Shown here piece after piece: positions 23,902-37,357 of a stretch of 64,000 nucleotides of DNA. The DNA comes from Blakeslea trispora (Eukaryota > Mucoromycota > Mucoromycetes > Mucorales > Choanephoraceae), in the NCBI GenBank assembly GCA_025331445.1, contig JAIWNE010000076.1:62001-126000 (forward strand). The letters are read 5' to 3'. The notes beneath the pieces were generated by a model. It had not been told where the DNA came from, did no database searches, and worked only from the letters and a program-made list of their open reading frames with translations. Position numbers and translations under genes: made by a program. Every line of letters begins with the position of its first letter. Within the stretch, counting starts at the first letter, position 1.

Positions 23902-26900
23902 ATGTCTCACAGGAAAACGTTTTCACAAGATAGTGCTTGTGATTCTTCTGCAGACATAGACTACGGAACAAAAAGAGACGATGCATCTATCTATTCACAC
24001 AAGTCTACTACAAGTTCTGTTTTTAGTACAGCAAGCAGAATAAGCAGGATTCCTAGCGCAGTAAAATCTTCTGTGAAATATCTCGTGAGACGTAACAAAA
24101 GCAAACACCATGACGATACGTTCTTGTCTCAGATAGATCATGAAAGTTTGGGTTCCAAGATCAAACGCTCAACTATCAACTTTAACCCTTTTCGCAAAAA
24201 CCATCAAGATACCACTCACTTGACCCACGAAATCATACCCAATACAACCATCAGTTCTTCCCTTTATACCAGTGCTAATTCGAATAGCTCAAATACTACC
24301 CTATCCTCTACTTCGCACTACTCTCAGTTATCATCAAAGCCAACTAGACAGAATAGTATAGCCAGAGTAGCTTCTCGTCTATCCAGTAAATCCGAGAAGG
24401 TACCACATCATTTAGACAACGAAAAAGAGGGCGTGTCGACAAGTAAGAGTCTGTTTGGAAAACAGGCAGATGATTTTGACTTTCTCTTGCCTCAATCAGA
24501 TTCAAAAAGTGAAAAAATGGCGGCCAAAAAACGAGAGGAGCCCTGGATGAGACAGCGTGCCAAATCATGCCAGGTAAAAATGCAGAACAAGATAAATAAC
24601 AGGAAACAGTCTAAAAAAAGAGAGGCGTTTATCTAGGAAAACAACTCTCCCATGTTGCGCCAACTAGCAACGAAGGGATCCTCAACCAAATTGGTTGTTG
24701 ATTTACCTCAGAGCACGGGTCCTCTTCCGTATAAGGCCAATCACAAATCGTTTGATTTACCTCATTTTAAAGATCTCGTCACTACTACCCTCACAACACT
24801 GCATACCCGACTAACAAACGAATGCGATCGAACGATATCCATGATGCTATCTGCCAAGAACAATCCATCATCAGATACCTTCAATCCAAAAGAAAACCTC
24901 TTGTCCATCATTAGCGATCTCTACAAAATGACAACAATGGTCAACTGGGAAAACCGCGATAAGGAGGACCAAGTCAAACTGAATATCCAACAGTTGGAGA
25001 AAACAATCACACATGACGAATTAAACTTAATTTCAGTAAAAGATATTGTAAGCCATTTTTTCCCTTTGTCTCTCTATTTCAACCAGCTTACCTCTTTCTT
25101 TCCTAAAAGGTTAGCACGATTAAGCAAATCATGAACCAATGTATCTGTCAGTATTATGGTACAGTCGAGAAAGCAATTGTGATTCCCTCTAAGGGCTATA
25201 GAATAGAAGGAATCAACAAGTATGGTGATCTCAGCGCCATAGACATTATGCCCATAGACACTGTTGATTATAGCAAAAGTGCGATTGATCACAAAGATAC
25301 AGAAGCCCATTGGTATCGTACCTATTTTATGAACGATTTAAATACATACACTTTCTTTGGTTACAATCATGATAAAGAGCCCGTATTAATTTCAATCAAA
25401 AACGAATCAGAAACAGAAGAGCACTCTAAACAGTTTCGTACAATCTATCGCACTCAAAAACATCCTGATCAGCGCAGAATAATCACTGACTCTTTTTTAT
25501 TGAATGCATCAGTTCAAAACGGTTCTTTAAAACATGTTGTGGAAGCGATTGCGCCTGAGGTTAGCTTTGACCAGCTTTACGAAATGAGTGGTGAACAAAT
25601 GATCTCTACTGGCCTACACGATGAACTCGTCAGGCTAGATGAAAATTCGGTAAGTTTTTTATTAAAGTGTAAAAAAATTTTCTCCTAAAAAAAAAACCTA
25701 GTTACATCCAAAACACAAATTCGGTGTCTTGTTAGTGAAAGAAGGTCAAACAAAGGAAGAAGAATGGCTTTCAAATGAAAACGATTCTGAAGCTTTTGAT
25801 GAATTTCTCGGCATCATTGGTCGGAAAGTCGAACTTCAGGGGTATACTGGATGGGCAGCTGGTTTAGATACTAAAGGTAAATGTAGATTGCTTTTTAAAT
25901 GGATGATCCTAACAGTATCTTAGGCGGCGACTCGGGCGAATTTACATATACAAATGAATGGAATGATGATTTGCTCGCTTATCATGTATCTACTCTGATT
26001 CCTTCCAAAGAAAGCGATAGACAACAAATTCAACGCAAAAGACATATAGGAAACGGTAACGTCCTGGCAATATCTCCCTTTTTCTTTCTTGTATTTATAT
26101 TTTGTTTCCTAGATATTGTCTGCCTTGTGTTTGTGGAAGGCAATCAACCATTCAATCCAACAGCCATCAAGTCTCAATTCCTACATGTCTTTATTGTTGT
26201 TCACAAAGAAACATGGAAAGATCAAATCAGTGTTTGGAGAGTGGAAGTTGTTTCTATAGAAGATGTACCCACTTTTGGCCCTCCATTACCGAGCAAGTCT
26301 GCTGTGTTTTTTGATAAAAAGGAGCTCGAGACCTTTCTCGTTGCCAAATGTAACTGCAATTATTTTTTCCAGTTTTCTTAAATTTCTAACTCCTTATTAT
26401 TTTTACTTAGTGGTGAATGCTGAATATGCTGCCCTCAAATCTCCCAAATTTTCAGTGCCTATCAATCGTGCTCGGGAAGGAATCTTAACGAATATTGTTG
26501 AAAAGGTCAGCGATATGTCAGAAGAAGAACAAGCAAGCAATACAGTAACAGAAGCAGCAACAATAACAGAAAAAGATGAAACCGTCAAGAAACATAGAAG
26601 ATCGGCCTCCGTTTCATCACAAAGCGATACTGTATCACCCAGCCCTTCAAAATCAAATGTCATCCGCGAGATTTCGGAAAACATAGTCAATTTAGGCAGA
26701 AGAAGAAGCACACAGGAATTGAATGAGAGACCAAAGAACTCCAATTCAAAGCAACTCTCCAACAAGAAATCATCAGGGAGAAACAAATTTAATGAAGGTT
26801 TGTTTTTTTTTGACAGAAAAAAAAAGAGCATTCAAGAAGGAATTCATCTAATTTTGCTTTTTAGGATCTAAGCGTAGTCGTTCTGAGCAGGATCTCATGA

Positions 26901-27046
26901 ATGTTACAATAGATCATACAGTTGCTAAGCAAAGCTTTAAAAACCGTGCACAAAACATCTTGACTTCAATTCCCGGTTTCGGTAGTGGCAATGGGCAGGA
27001 TAAATTGGAATCAGCAGAGCCATCAGGGCCAGACCAATCATCGTAA
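23902..27046 (+). CDS. Rap/Ran-GAP domain protein (small-GTPase-activating)
   Basis: Eight exons (23902-24573, 24637-25047, 25110-25649, 25702-25876, 25924-26055, 26113-26349, 26411-26797, 26865-27046) give about 911 aa. The first 300 residues are Ser/Thr/Lys-rich and disordered. The RapGAP domain (about 545-700) includes KFGVLLVKEGQTKEEEWLSN, EFLGIIGRKVELQGYTGWAA and RHIGNDIVCLVFVEGNQPFN. The Asn of GND (about residue 643, with the next codon split by intron 5) is the catalytic 'Asn thumb' of this family. It then follows SQFLHVFIVV, the typical end of the domain. The tail is Ser/Lys-rich. Known members switch off Rap/Rsr1-type GTPases; a role in polarity or budding is inference. Tuberin-like GAPs share the domain, but no tuberin region was seen. 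Confidence 0.9.
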
Positions 27047-28237
27047 TAAACGCACAGACAAAAAAAAAGATAAACATGTTTATCATAATAAAAGCAAACC
27101 GCTGCTTGCTTTCATTTTCGCTATTCCTTTGCATTTGAGATATGCGCTCAAGAAAACAACATATTCATTATATCATCCATAGTATTCTAGCTGTGCATAT
27201 GTATCTGATTTTAGAACTTGTTAACAGCAATAACAGATACAATTACAGGCTTTCGTTAGAACTGCCGAAATATTCTGAATTAGAGAGCATGTTCGCCATT
27301 ATACAGATTTCCATGCAACAGCACATGAACAGAAAATCGAGTTTGTTCATTCGAAGATGATCTTTTTGTTAGTTATGTAACAAGTCTTGATTCTGTAGAC
27401 ATTTGACCGAAAACAAGACAATACCAAGGAGTAAGGTATGTTGTGGATCTTTAAGAGTGTTGAAGATAAGGAGGAAAAACTTTATTTGTGCAAGTTAATA
27501 GAAGCAAAATTTCTAGTATTTATCATTTACTAGATCAAAGGTTCGTTTGATTGAGCTAAGGGTGTTTTACAATCGATGTGCCTTTCCAATCCCGAATGTT
27601 GAGAATTGGCTTGTTTGCAATTCAGAAATAAAGAAAAGCATAGCAATGGCTTGAGTCATTTTGATTTTTTTTTATCAATGATAGCTCAATATAATTCGAA
27701 AGACAACCTATTTGAGAAATTAGGGTAGGGTGAAAGTCAATTCGATTGGCTATGCTTAAAAAGCTTAAATGCCATTGGGAGCAGAGGCCATGAAGTGATT
27801 GACAAAAATAATGAACTAATAGAGGTTGTATGATGTGGCAATTTCTATAGCTAACCAAGAATACAAAGAAGCGTATTGCACATTTGCAACAAGCATGCTG
27901 AGTCGTCAAACTACAAGTCGACATTGCCTAGAAGAAAGCTGTTTGGTTTTTGTTATATTGATTACTGTTCAGTCTGAATATATTGTTAATATTACATTGA
28001 ATTCATTAGCTTCAATATCTAAAATGAGGACTAACTTTGAAGGTTATGATACAATTTTTTATTATCCAAGTGTCTCGATCCTAAAGACTTTCTATTCAAT
28101 TCAGATACATTTCAAAGTATAATAAAAGCAAAAAGAATGCATACAACTCAATTGTTATGCTTCATAATGCTCGCTTACAAAATAATATAGTTGTACTTAT
28201 TTGATAGTATGTATGCGTGGTGAAGGGAAATGTATAT
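27047..28237. other. Convergent spacer between RapGAP and LIM genes
   Basis: 1.2 kb, AT-rich, carrying the 3' ends of both flanking genes. Open frames here are short and without protein-like composition. Nothing supported. Confidence 0.4.
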
Positions 28238-29614
28238 TTATCGATCGAAATGTACATGGTCTTGGCAATAAATACGGTCATTATACACATAGTAAGTATG
28301 GCGAATTTTGCAATTGCATGTCTGGAAGCTTTTGAGTCAGAAGTAGGTATAGAGCAATAAATCAAAAATAGACTTACATGGCAGACAAAGCAATTTGGAT
28401 GGAACCTCCAGCCCTCAGATGTAACCGCACATTCTCCTTCGACCGGCAAAGAACATGAATGACACAGAGTATTGTTGAGCTTATGATAATCCAATTTACA
28501 ATAAGGTTGATTGTTGTATATATAGAATTGGTTATTTGGAAATGACGAATGACATGACTATTCAAGAAGTTTAATTCTTTGTTTGCTCTCTCTTTCTTAG
28601 AAAGACTAACCTGACATTTGAAGCAGTGTTTGTGCCACCTTCCTTTCAGCTTGCCATCACTTGATACAATCGCTTCTTTTTCAACTGCTTTATGGCACGA
28701 TTGACATTTTGGTAAAAACAAGTTGTTGTAATCAGTCTGGCAGTAAATTCTTCCGTTTCTCTCTTTGATGCCTGTCATGAAGGGATCGACGGGTTTGTGA
28801 CAATGGTAACAGCGGATATGCTCAGGATGAAAATAATGACCTAATGCTATAGTAGGTCGCACAAAAGACTCTATGGAATTTTTACTACAAAGCATAAGGA
28901 GAAAATAAATTAGTTGTTTCCCCCCCTTTTTATTTGTCTACAGTGATATTTACCAACTAGCACATTTGGGTTCTTTGACTGCAATATGATAATCTTGGTT
29001 ACAATAAATTTGGCCTTTGTGCACTCTTGGAATCAATCTTGCGTTGTTCACATTATACAATGGTGTTCGACAATAGAAACAACTAAAGCATTTTGTGTGA
29101 TAATATTTCTACACAATACATTCAGTACTGCATACAAAAGAGGGTTTTGTGCAACCTTACTTCAGCCATATGAATAGTAGCGTCATATCGAAAACAACGA
29201 GAGCACCGATTCTTTTTGCTGAGCGATAGTCTTTTAAGTTCCGCTTTTTTCCTTTGAATGATTTGTGCCAATGACAATAGTGGATAATGAGAAGAAAATA
29301 CTTTTGACTGTTGCTGCTGCTGCTGCTGTTGCTGTTGTTGTTGCTCGCCATATCCTTTTTTATGCAGATAGAAATCTTGAAATGGCTCTTCAGCGCTCGG
29401 ACTATGATCTATGTCGTAATGGGACACTTGCGAGAATCGATATTGCTAATAGTTGATATGAATAAAATTAAGCTAAATATTCATCTTTTTCTTAAAATCA
29501 TGCTTCACATACAAGTTGATTGCATAGGCAGATATGAGATGGTAGCTGCTGAATGCGCATACGAGAGTGGCAATCGGGGCATTCTACAAGAGATAGTTCT
29601 TCGATTGCTACCAT
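28238..29614 (-). CDS. Four-LIM-domain protein (paxillin-like)
   Basis: Six exons (29614-29513, 29445-29161, 29108-28954, 28884-28611, 28557-28378, 28321-28238) give 359 aa. Exon 1 encodes a small Cys/His motif (VECPDCHSRMRIQQLPSHIC) often seen at the N-terminus of fungal LIM proteins. A polyGln run from CAG/CAA codons follows. Four LIM zinc modules come next: CSRC...HTKCFSC, CASC...HPEHIRCYHC, CQSC...HKHCFKC and CHSC...HPNCFVC, each with its second zinc site. Several exon borders cut LIM modules. LIM modules bind partner proteins on actin structures; fission yeast Pxl1 at the contractile ring is the comparison. The cytoskeletal role is inferred. Exon 1 and the final exon are short and were found by splice-phase and LIM cysteine spacing. 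Confidence 0.9.
29306..29344 (-). repeat. CAG/CAA repeat encoding polyGln in LIM gene
   Basis: About 13 consecutive Gln codons on the minus strand, a mixed CAA/CAG tract between the N-terminal motif and first LIM module. It is likely length-polymorphic. Confidence 0.85.
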
Positions 29615-32600
29615 ACAAAAGGTTGTTTATGACAATAGTACTGGAAGAAGAGAAACATGCAACAAATGGAGATTCACGTAAGAGATACTTTTTTTTTACC
29701 ACCATTTGCGGAAATTGATTACACAAAAAAAAAGTCTCACCTAACTGAATTTAAATCAATAAACACAAGTTTCATGATGTTGATGATAAATGGAAAAAAA
29801 AAAAGACAATAGAAGTGCATGATATTTTAGTTTTCGTGGTAGATAGACTTCTTGTAAATATATAGAGGTAAAGTTTTAGATTCAAGATGCTTAATGTTTT
29901 ATGGCTTGATTGTGCAAAAGTCTTGATAGCATATTGCATCAACTTTTTCTTTATTTGGTCGAATTCGATCTGAAGCCAAAATACAGCTCATTTTGATCAA
30001 ACTGCTCTTTTAAGAAGAATAACATTCACATAAGAAAGCTTAATATCTTTTGGTCAAATCGGAAACTGAAGAGAGTGAGAAAAAAAAAAGACTTGTTTTT
30101 TTACTAAATTTGGATTGGATTGCGAGCCAAGTAATAACTTTAGAAAAGTAAGACGATAAAGCATCCTCTATCTCCAAATACCTTTGCTTCTATCACCTAC
30201 TTGATAGCATCGCTGTTTCAATTGTGTACTTGTCTTTGCATTTTTAGCATCATACAATGAATAGTTTCACAATAAATAGGTGATACAAGATCAAAACAAA
30301 CGAAGATCTCTTTTTTAAATCAGTTTTTGAATAGCTTGAGTGAATCGCTCAGTAGGAGTAGCTACCTTTCTTCTCATAGAAGACTCAAGTGTTGAAATAA
30401 TAGTTATGTGTGGTTTTGTATTATGATTTCTAAGAAGACAACATATCTATTTAGAATAATTTGCTTGCTTCATACCAATTGTCTGCCATTGTTACATCTC
30501 TAGCCTCTATTTTACAAATATCATCAACAGCTTTCTGTTTCTTGATATAAAGCTTGAAAAACAAAAGTGTTTGTCATGATAGTCGGAAATTCGCTTGTAG
30601 TTTTGAAGTCTTGGTTTAACGTCAACCACAAAATGATCCATATCGTATGATTTTACAGATGATTGACTGATAACTTCTGACTTTTTTGCTGATTAGGCAT
30701 TTTTTCTATTTTAAGAGTATGCTGATAGCTCTATGAATATATAACCTTTATATAAGAATACCTTTTGCTATTCCTTGTATGCGATCAAACTCAAAAGAAG
30801 GGAAGCCGACGGTAGCAAAGATTTCAAGGATTTCATTACCAACAACTCATACAAATGCACCATCAATAGTATTATTTATCAAGTCTTTAGGGACCAGCTG
30901 GACGTGTTATTCATTTGGATTTCTTTCAGGATGAAACAATTAAAGCAGTAATCGGTTTGTATAGTATTTCTATCATCAAGTAAGAGAATGTGTTTAGATC
31001 TAATTTGCAGAAATGATAATGGACTTCTTATGTAACAGAATCCTCTTTCTTGTCAGTAGAAAAATGCTCTGGTAAGTGATTTACATTGCTTTGACTCTTA
31101 AAATCTCAGTAAACTCAATGTCGCCATCAAGCTTCTTTAATTAGCTTTTTATTATAGGACACATAATTTTTTAGATGTATAGTTTAGCTGTGCTCCACAG
31201 ATGAAGAACTTGCTGTTAAAGAATTGCAGCCTTAAGCAAGCCGAAAGAAGCAGCTCTTTATATACATACATTGTGCTTTTAATTAGTATTTGCTTGAAGT
31301 GAGAATTACCCAAGTTGTCCGGAATTGTCTTTATCTAATCAAAAAATTATCTCCTAGGACCATAATAGATTAGGACAATCCACATACGCATACTCTCTCG
31401 CTTATTTCATTGTGTGAGCTACATCAGTATGTTGAGTGTAGTCGCCTAAGATTTGTGTAAAAGGTAGCTTTCAGTTGAGATGTTCATAACTGACTCCATT
31501 ATAGAAACTATTGATTTAATTTTCACTGTTTCATGCTCTCTTAAATTGAATCTAAAAAACTCAAAGCCAAAAACGAACAAACATAAAAAAGTTGTGAGAA
31601 GAGCTGTAAATTGTGATGAAAATACCTGTTGCTCAGAAGAGTATTTGAAATACTAAATCAATTTGAAGGAGTATTAACATCACATAAAGTATAAGAATAG
31701 AATGACAACAACGCACCACCTCCAATGCGGTGCTCCCCCAAAAAAGATGGTTTAAAGACTTTACGGCAAGTAATTTTACATACTATTCTATCCATCATCG
31801 TAAATAAATCACTTTTTTTTTTCTATCGCCTCTTTCCTTGATACTGATTTGATATACTTTGTCATTCATCATCATCCAATCATTCAATTTTATTTGGTGA
31901 ATCGTCTAAATCTTACGATATTCTACAGTAGACGGCCCTTTGAAATATTCAACAAATAATAAAATCAAACAATTAATTCACAAACTAAATATAAGACCAT
32001 TTGATCTCATCTTCTCTTTATGAAGAAATGCCTGCCTTGAAGTGGCGATCCAAAGCTTCTATGGCCAGGCACAGACATATTTGGTCTAGAAGAATTTTTT
32101 TTATTCTTTTTACTTCCGCCAAAAATCGTGCTGAACACTCTTCTGCTTAAACACTAGGTCAATGCTAATTGTATATTGAATTTTGCATTTATACCACTTG
32201 TGCTTGATCTCATTTTATTTGTTCATCAAACCTACATTGAATTGCATCACATGCTTTTTGACACTTTGTGCTGAATGAGAAGGAGAATACAACACAGCCT
32301 TAAGAAAAGCGTTTGCTTTTCTTCAGCCAAACAAACTTGGGATTACCATAAATAGAAATTCATATACTTTTATTGGCTGTAAAAATTTATTTTACCATCT
32401 TTCTTGCTTCTCTTGCTATTTCCCCCCCTTTTTTTTTTCTTATTTCTCACACAGACCACACATTTTATTTATTTTTCATCTTTCTTTCTTTCCTTTCTTC
32501 CTTCTTCTTTTTTTTTTATTATTTTTTGCCCTTTTTTTTTTTTATAAAACCTTTGCCTCTCCTTTTTTTTTTCTTCTTTCAAAACGTTCCCCCCTCTGCC

Positions 32601-32670
32601 TTTCTTTTTTCTCTTAAGTTTGAATCATCTTCCAAACTCATAAAAACATAAAGTTCTTGGTTTCTGTTTC
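29615..32670. other. 3.1-kb spacer between divergent LIM and DYRK genes
   Basis: No complete gene assembled. The right end (32420-32640) is very T/C-rich and forms the leader of the DYRK gene. On the minus strand, 30315-30680 and patches up to about 31140 look coding but are broken; listed separately. A TATATAAAG element (minus strand, near 31260) precedes them, so a multi-intron gene remains possible. Confidence 0.4.
30315..30680 (-). pseudogene. Coding-like blocks of an unidentified gene or relic
   Basis: On the minus strand three blocks read as protein: about 30680-30554 (contains DMDHFVVDVKPRLQNYKRIS), 30552-30475 (LYIKKQKAVDDICKIEARDV, directly after a TTTTTCAAG acceptor-like site) and about 30430-30315 (NTKPHITIISTLESSMRRKV, then a stop). 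Further upstream, 30740-30860 reads GNEILEIFATVGFPSFEFDR. An in-frame stop or uncertain junction blocks a clean model. It may be a real multi-exon gene that I failed to splice, or a decayed one. No family recognised. Confidence 0.35.
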
Positions 32671-35600
32671 ATGTCGTCTTCGACTGTAACTAAACCATAT
32701 ATAACCGAATCTTGGATTCATATGCAAAACAATGGATTTCATGACAAAAGTGAAAAAGAAGTTGCAAAGAACAGTAAATACACAAGATCCACAGCCAGTA
32801 GTCGGTCTCGCGCGCATTTGAATAAAGACGGCACGATGGATTCGAGTGGCATCAGTCAGTCTGGTATCTATGAGGCCTTTGCCGAAGTGGATCGTTTGGA
32901 AGCTAAAAAAGCAACATTGAAAAAACAGTTGGACGCGCGACGAAAAAGCACCAGTACAGTTGAAATGAAAAAACCATCGGCTGTTGCTTCACCTCGACTC
33001 TCTACAGTCAACACAAAAAAGTCGAACGAGTCCCTAAAGAAACCATCTCATTTGCTTCAATCCAGACGACAAACACTCTCTGGAGCATTGACATCATCGA
33101 ACCCTCAACTAGCAAGAAAAGCGAGCCTAGTCAATCATGATAGTAATAACGGACTCATTAAGCTAGCAGATACTTTACGTGATACACTTGCTGTGGAACG
33201 AAGACTAGTACAGCAAGAGCTTAGCCTTCTGAATGATAGAAAGGGTTCTATTGCAAGACAGCAGCCAAAATCTGAACACAACCTAATGGACATGATCAGT
33301 CAAGGCAAAAGAAGGCCGAGCATGACAAAGGAGAAAATACGCAGTTTAGAGCAACCTGTTAGACGACGTACTATATCAAGTGGTGCTGCAGCAATGAGCC
33401 AGCCATCACTTAAAGCAGAACCGTTACCTCAACATGTTGGTTATATGAAATCAACCTTAGCTGATCAGCAACGCAGGCATTCAGTTGCAAATTCACCTTT
33501 ATCATCAGCCAGAAATATAACAGCGAGTCCCAGAAGGAAGAAAAGTCTAAAAGGAGCAGAGTCTCCTTTTACTAGTGAAGATGAAGTCTCTCCTGTTACA
33601 ACATCCAATGTCTCTGCATTTAAAAGAAAATCGATTCTTGCTGCAGCCACTGCTAAAGCTCGCCAACAACAACAACAACAGCAACAACAACATTGCCCAG
33701 ATATAGCAGGAGCGGATGAAGCTGTAACCACTAGTAGCGGAGATGAGAAATCTAACAAGACAACAACCACACGCTTGAGAAAGAAATCAATAGCCAATGA
33801 ACCTGACCTACTTTCTCGTCGTATGTCTAGAACAGAAAGCTTAAAGGAAGGTCTTCCCACTTCACCTTCTATGATGGCTGCTCGTATGTCAAGAAGAAAA
33901 AGTGTTGTCAAGCAGGAATCGCCTGTGAACCCCGCCGCCAGTTCAACAAAAAAACCCTATACTAAAGAGAACGGTAACACAACAGGAGAAGAACAGCCAG
34001 CAAAAAAGAACGGTGGTCGAAAACGTGGTAAGGTAATAAATAAACAACACAAAAAAAAAAAGACTTGTACTTTGTAAATGGTGGTAAACCATAACTCAAC
34101 TATTTTCATATGATAGACCTTGCCAGGTAGCTTAGCAAAACCCCCCACTGTTCAATCATTGCAGCTGCCACCTATGAAGATTGAGCCCATTAAGCTAAAT
34201 ATACCAAAGAATGCAACCAAGCGAGTGCCGAAATCGCCTTCTATCAAAGCAACTGTCAGTAGCAGCCGCATGTCAACCAAGAAGCGCATGTCTGTATCAT
34301 CTACCAATACAACTCCTATACCAAATAGCTCTTCATCTTCATCTTCCACAGACGCTCCACCCAAGAAATCAATATCAACACGAAAAGCAAAAGGACAAAG
34401 TCATCTAGGTATCTCAACATCAAGGCGAGCTTCTCTAAAGACTCCATCATCAGCCAGTGTCATCACACCAACCTCAAAGAACTCCCCTGTTTCTGCGTCT
34501 CCTCGTGTGCGACCCAGATCAACACGCCGCCAGAGTTTAGGCGTGCTGGAGTCAAACAAATCGTCCCTTCGACATGATTCAGAGTGTGAGCAATCCAATC
34601 CCCCTACAGCTCGAAAACTGAGCTCTGCATATTCTTCCAACAGCAGAAAGAACTCACTTGTAGATGATATTACATCCGACAAAGATAAAGGTTTGTTTTC
34701 AAAACAAACAAATAATAGTTCAAATTTTATTGTTTGTTTGCTAATCTGTTTACTTAATTGACTAATTTATGCAATGTGATAGGCCGACATCGTGCCATCA
34801 GTTTACGAGAAAAATTGGAGGCCATGGTAGCTCAGCATGCTATCCATGAAGATGATACTAAACTACTTCGCCGTCCACCAAGTGCTTATACAATCAGTCA
34901 TGATGTGGGACCTAGTATGACTGCCACTGACTATATTGCTCAGAAAGCTGCTCGCAAGAGTCAGTCGTATGACATTGATGAAAAATATGGCCAGCTACTT
35001 TCACCTGAAGACCGTGCACGACCTCAGCGCATTAAGGATACGTTGATGATGTGGGATAAGGAGATGGTGGAGGCTATCATTCCTGGTGTACCTAAATCGC
35101 CTGTGATTGCCATCAAGTTTTATGGTCATCATTTAAGTCCATTTGAGCATACAGAAATTCAATCTTTCCCTGAAATATACTTTGTTGGGCAGCACGCCAA
35201 AAAGTATCAAGCTGTTTCTGATAATCCTGCACTTAATTATGGCTATGATGATGAGCGTGGCGACTACAAGACTGTTATGAATGATCATTTGGCATACCGG
35301 TACGAAATTTTAGAGGAACTTGGTAGAGGATCTTTTGGTCAAGTCGTGAAATGCTATGATCACAAGACTGCTAATACAGTTGCTGTCAAACTGATTCGAA
35401 ACAAGAAGCGATTTTATGCTCATGCCAAGACTGAAGTGAAGATTTTAAGTGATCTTTCAAGATGGGTATGTGATTGAGAATAACACTTTAATTTCAAGAA
35501 CTAATTGTAACACTTAATTTAACAGGACCCCGAGGACCGACACCACAATGTCAAAATGACAGATAGCTTTTCCTTTAGAAACCATTTGTGTATAGCTTTT

Positions 35601-36627
35601 GAATGTCTTAGCATGAATTTGTATGAATTCATCAAAGTCAACAATTTCCAAGGCTTTCATATTACATTGATCAAAAGGTATTTGCAAAAAAAAAAAGAGA
35701 AACTTGTGAAAACAATCAAATTCATTTTATTTTTAGATTTACCATACAGCTACTTCGATCCTTATCTCTGTTGGCTAGACATGGTGTGGTTCATTGTGAT
35801 TTGAAACCTGAGGTAAAGCAAGCTTAAGAAACTCAATGAAGGAGAAGCTTCATATTCATCGCCTTTCTTTAGAACATCCTTTTGAAGCATCCTACAAAAA
35901 GCACAATTAAAGTGATTGATTTTGGCAGCAGTTGCTTGGAACATCAACGAGGTAAGAAACTAGTATATTTGGCATGCAGACCATTCATTGATTGTCTTCT
36001 TTGTTTGTGTAGTGTACACCTATATCCAAAGTCGATTTTATAGATCACCCGAAATCATTCTTGGTTTAGACTATAATACAGCCATTGATATGTGGAGTCT
36101 GGGATGCATCATAGCCGAGCTTTATACAGGTGTGCCTATTTTTCCTGGTGAAAATGAGCAAGAACAACTTGCGTGTATCATGGAAATCATGGGCCCCCCT
36201 GATCAAGAGCTCATCCAACAAAGTGAAAGAAGACACTTGTTCTTTGGTATGCTATTCACGAATGAACCATAATTCTTTTGTTGACTTTTTTTTTTTTTTT
36301 TTTTTTTACTTAGATCGTCGAGGAGAGCCTCGTGCTGTCACAAACTCACGCGGTAAGCGACGTAGGGCAGGAACAAAGACATTGAGTCAAGCACTGCGAT
36401 GTAATGATGTCTTGTTCTTGGACTTTATTCAGCAATGTTTACAATGGGACCCTTCAAAGCGTTTGAACCCTGAACAAGCTTTTCACCATGAATGGATTGC
36501 ACAATCAGCGAGACCGACTGTTCGAAACTCACCTGTGGTTACGCCATCGGATGTAGAACACCGTCATCTGCAAGAGCAGGGCGCTGGATCCTCACAATCA
36601 TTACACTCATCTCAACATGTCATATAA
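32671..36627 (+). CDS. DYRK-family protein kinase (Pom1-like)
   Basis: Eight exons (32671-34032, 34117-34690, 34783-35465, 35526-35677, 35737-35812, 35873-35951, 36013-36246, 36314-36627) give about 1157 aa. The first 800 residues are Ser/Arg/Lys-rich and disordered, with many RRxS-type basic sites and a Gln run. The kinase (about 818-1125) shows [25 protein letters not shown], catalytic HCDLKPEN (split by an intron), VIDFGSSC and the DYRK signature [13 protein letters not shown], whose second Tyr is autophosphorylated in the family. The block [12 protein letters not shown] preceded by NDHLAYR fits the DYRK-homology box. Pom1 of fission yeast, which sets cell polarity and size, is the nearest functional model; assignment to Pom1 rather than Yak1 rests on the long N-terminus and is tentative. 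The bestrophin-like gene starts about 730 bp downstream. Confidence 0.9.
33663..33690 (+). repeat. CAA/CAG run encoding polyGln in DYRK gene
   Basis: Nine consecutive Gln codons in the disordered N-terminal region of the kinase. Confidence 0.85.
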
Positions 36628-37357
36628 AATGGATACCAGTTAAATATACACTTATGCATAATTTATATTACTTTCCTTTGTATTCTCCTTCCAACATAAG
36701 TTTCATTCTCCCCCTTTCTTTAACCCTCATACAAAAAATAAACATCACATATACATTCTGCAACATATTCTATACCCTCTTTCCGTTTTTAAAGGTGAAA
36801 AAAAAACTTGTCGCGTAAAGATGGAATGAAACAAAAAGTCTTGTTTTTGGGCAAACAAAGTGATACATTGATTCCTATCTACCCTTCCTTACTCATGTTT
36901 CCCTCCTCGCTGGTTTGTATGTACATTACTAATCGTCAAGGGTGAGTCTGGTTTGTAAATAATCAAGGTAACGTTTGTAAGAAAAGGTTTGTGCGCAATT
37001 TTACTATACAAATATAGAATGTATGCTTCTAGTCTGCTACAAGCGCTTTCTTCAATGCAAACAACTACCCAGCAAATGAATTTCAGTAAAACTATTAACA
37101 AACAATACAAATCATATGAAACTATATTTTTTTGGTACATCCAGTGCAAGCCTTCTGTTTGAAACCAGCTTCTTGAACAGACTATCTTACCCTTTTAATC
37201 ATCGGATGAGCGGAAGGTTAGTATGTCGTGTAACAAAGTAATTTGTAAAATACATGGCTTGTGTTTTTTTTCAAAAAAGAAAAAAAAATGATGCAAATAA
37301 TAACGCCAACGTATTTTTTTTTCCTCTTCTTTTGCACTTTTTTATTTGTTTCTTTCG
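36628..37357. other. Spacer between DYRK and bestrophin-like genes
   Basis: 730 bp of AT-rich DNA with 3' UTR of the kinase and promoter of the next gene. Poly-A/T runs near 37267-37320. No coding frame supported. Confidence 0.4.

Noticed and set aside
32373..32651. 92-aa Phe/Leu-rich frame before the DYRK gene
   Set aside because: It is a translation of the poly-pyrimidine leader.
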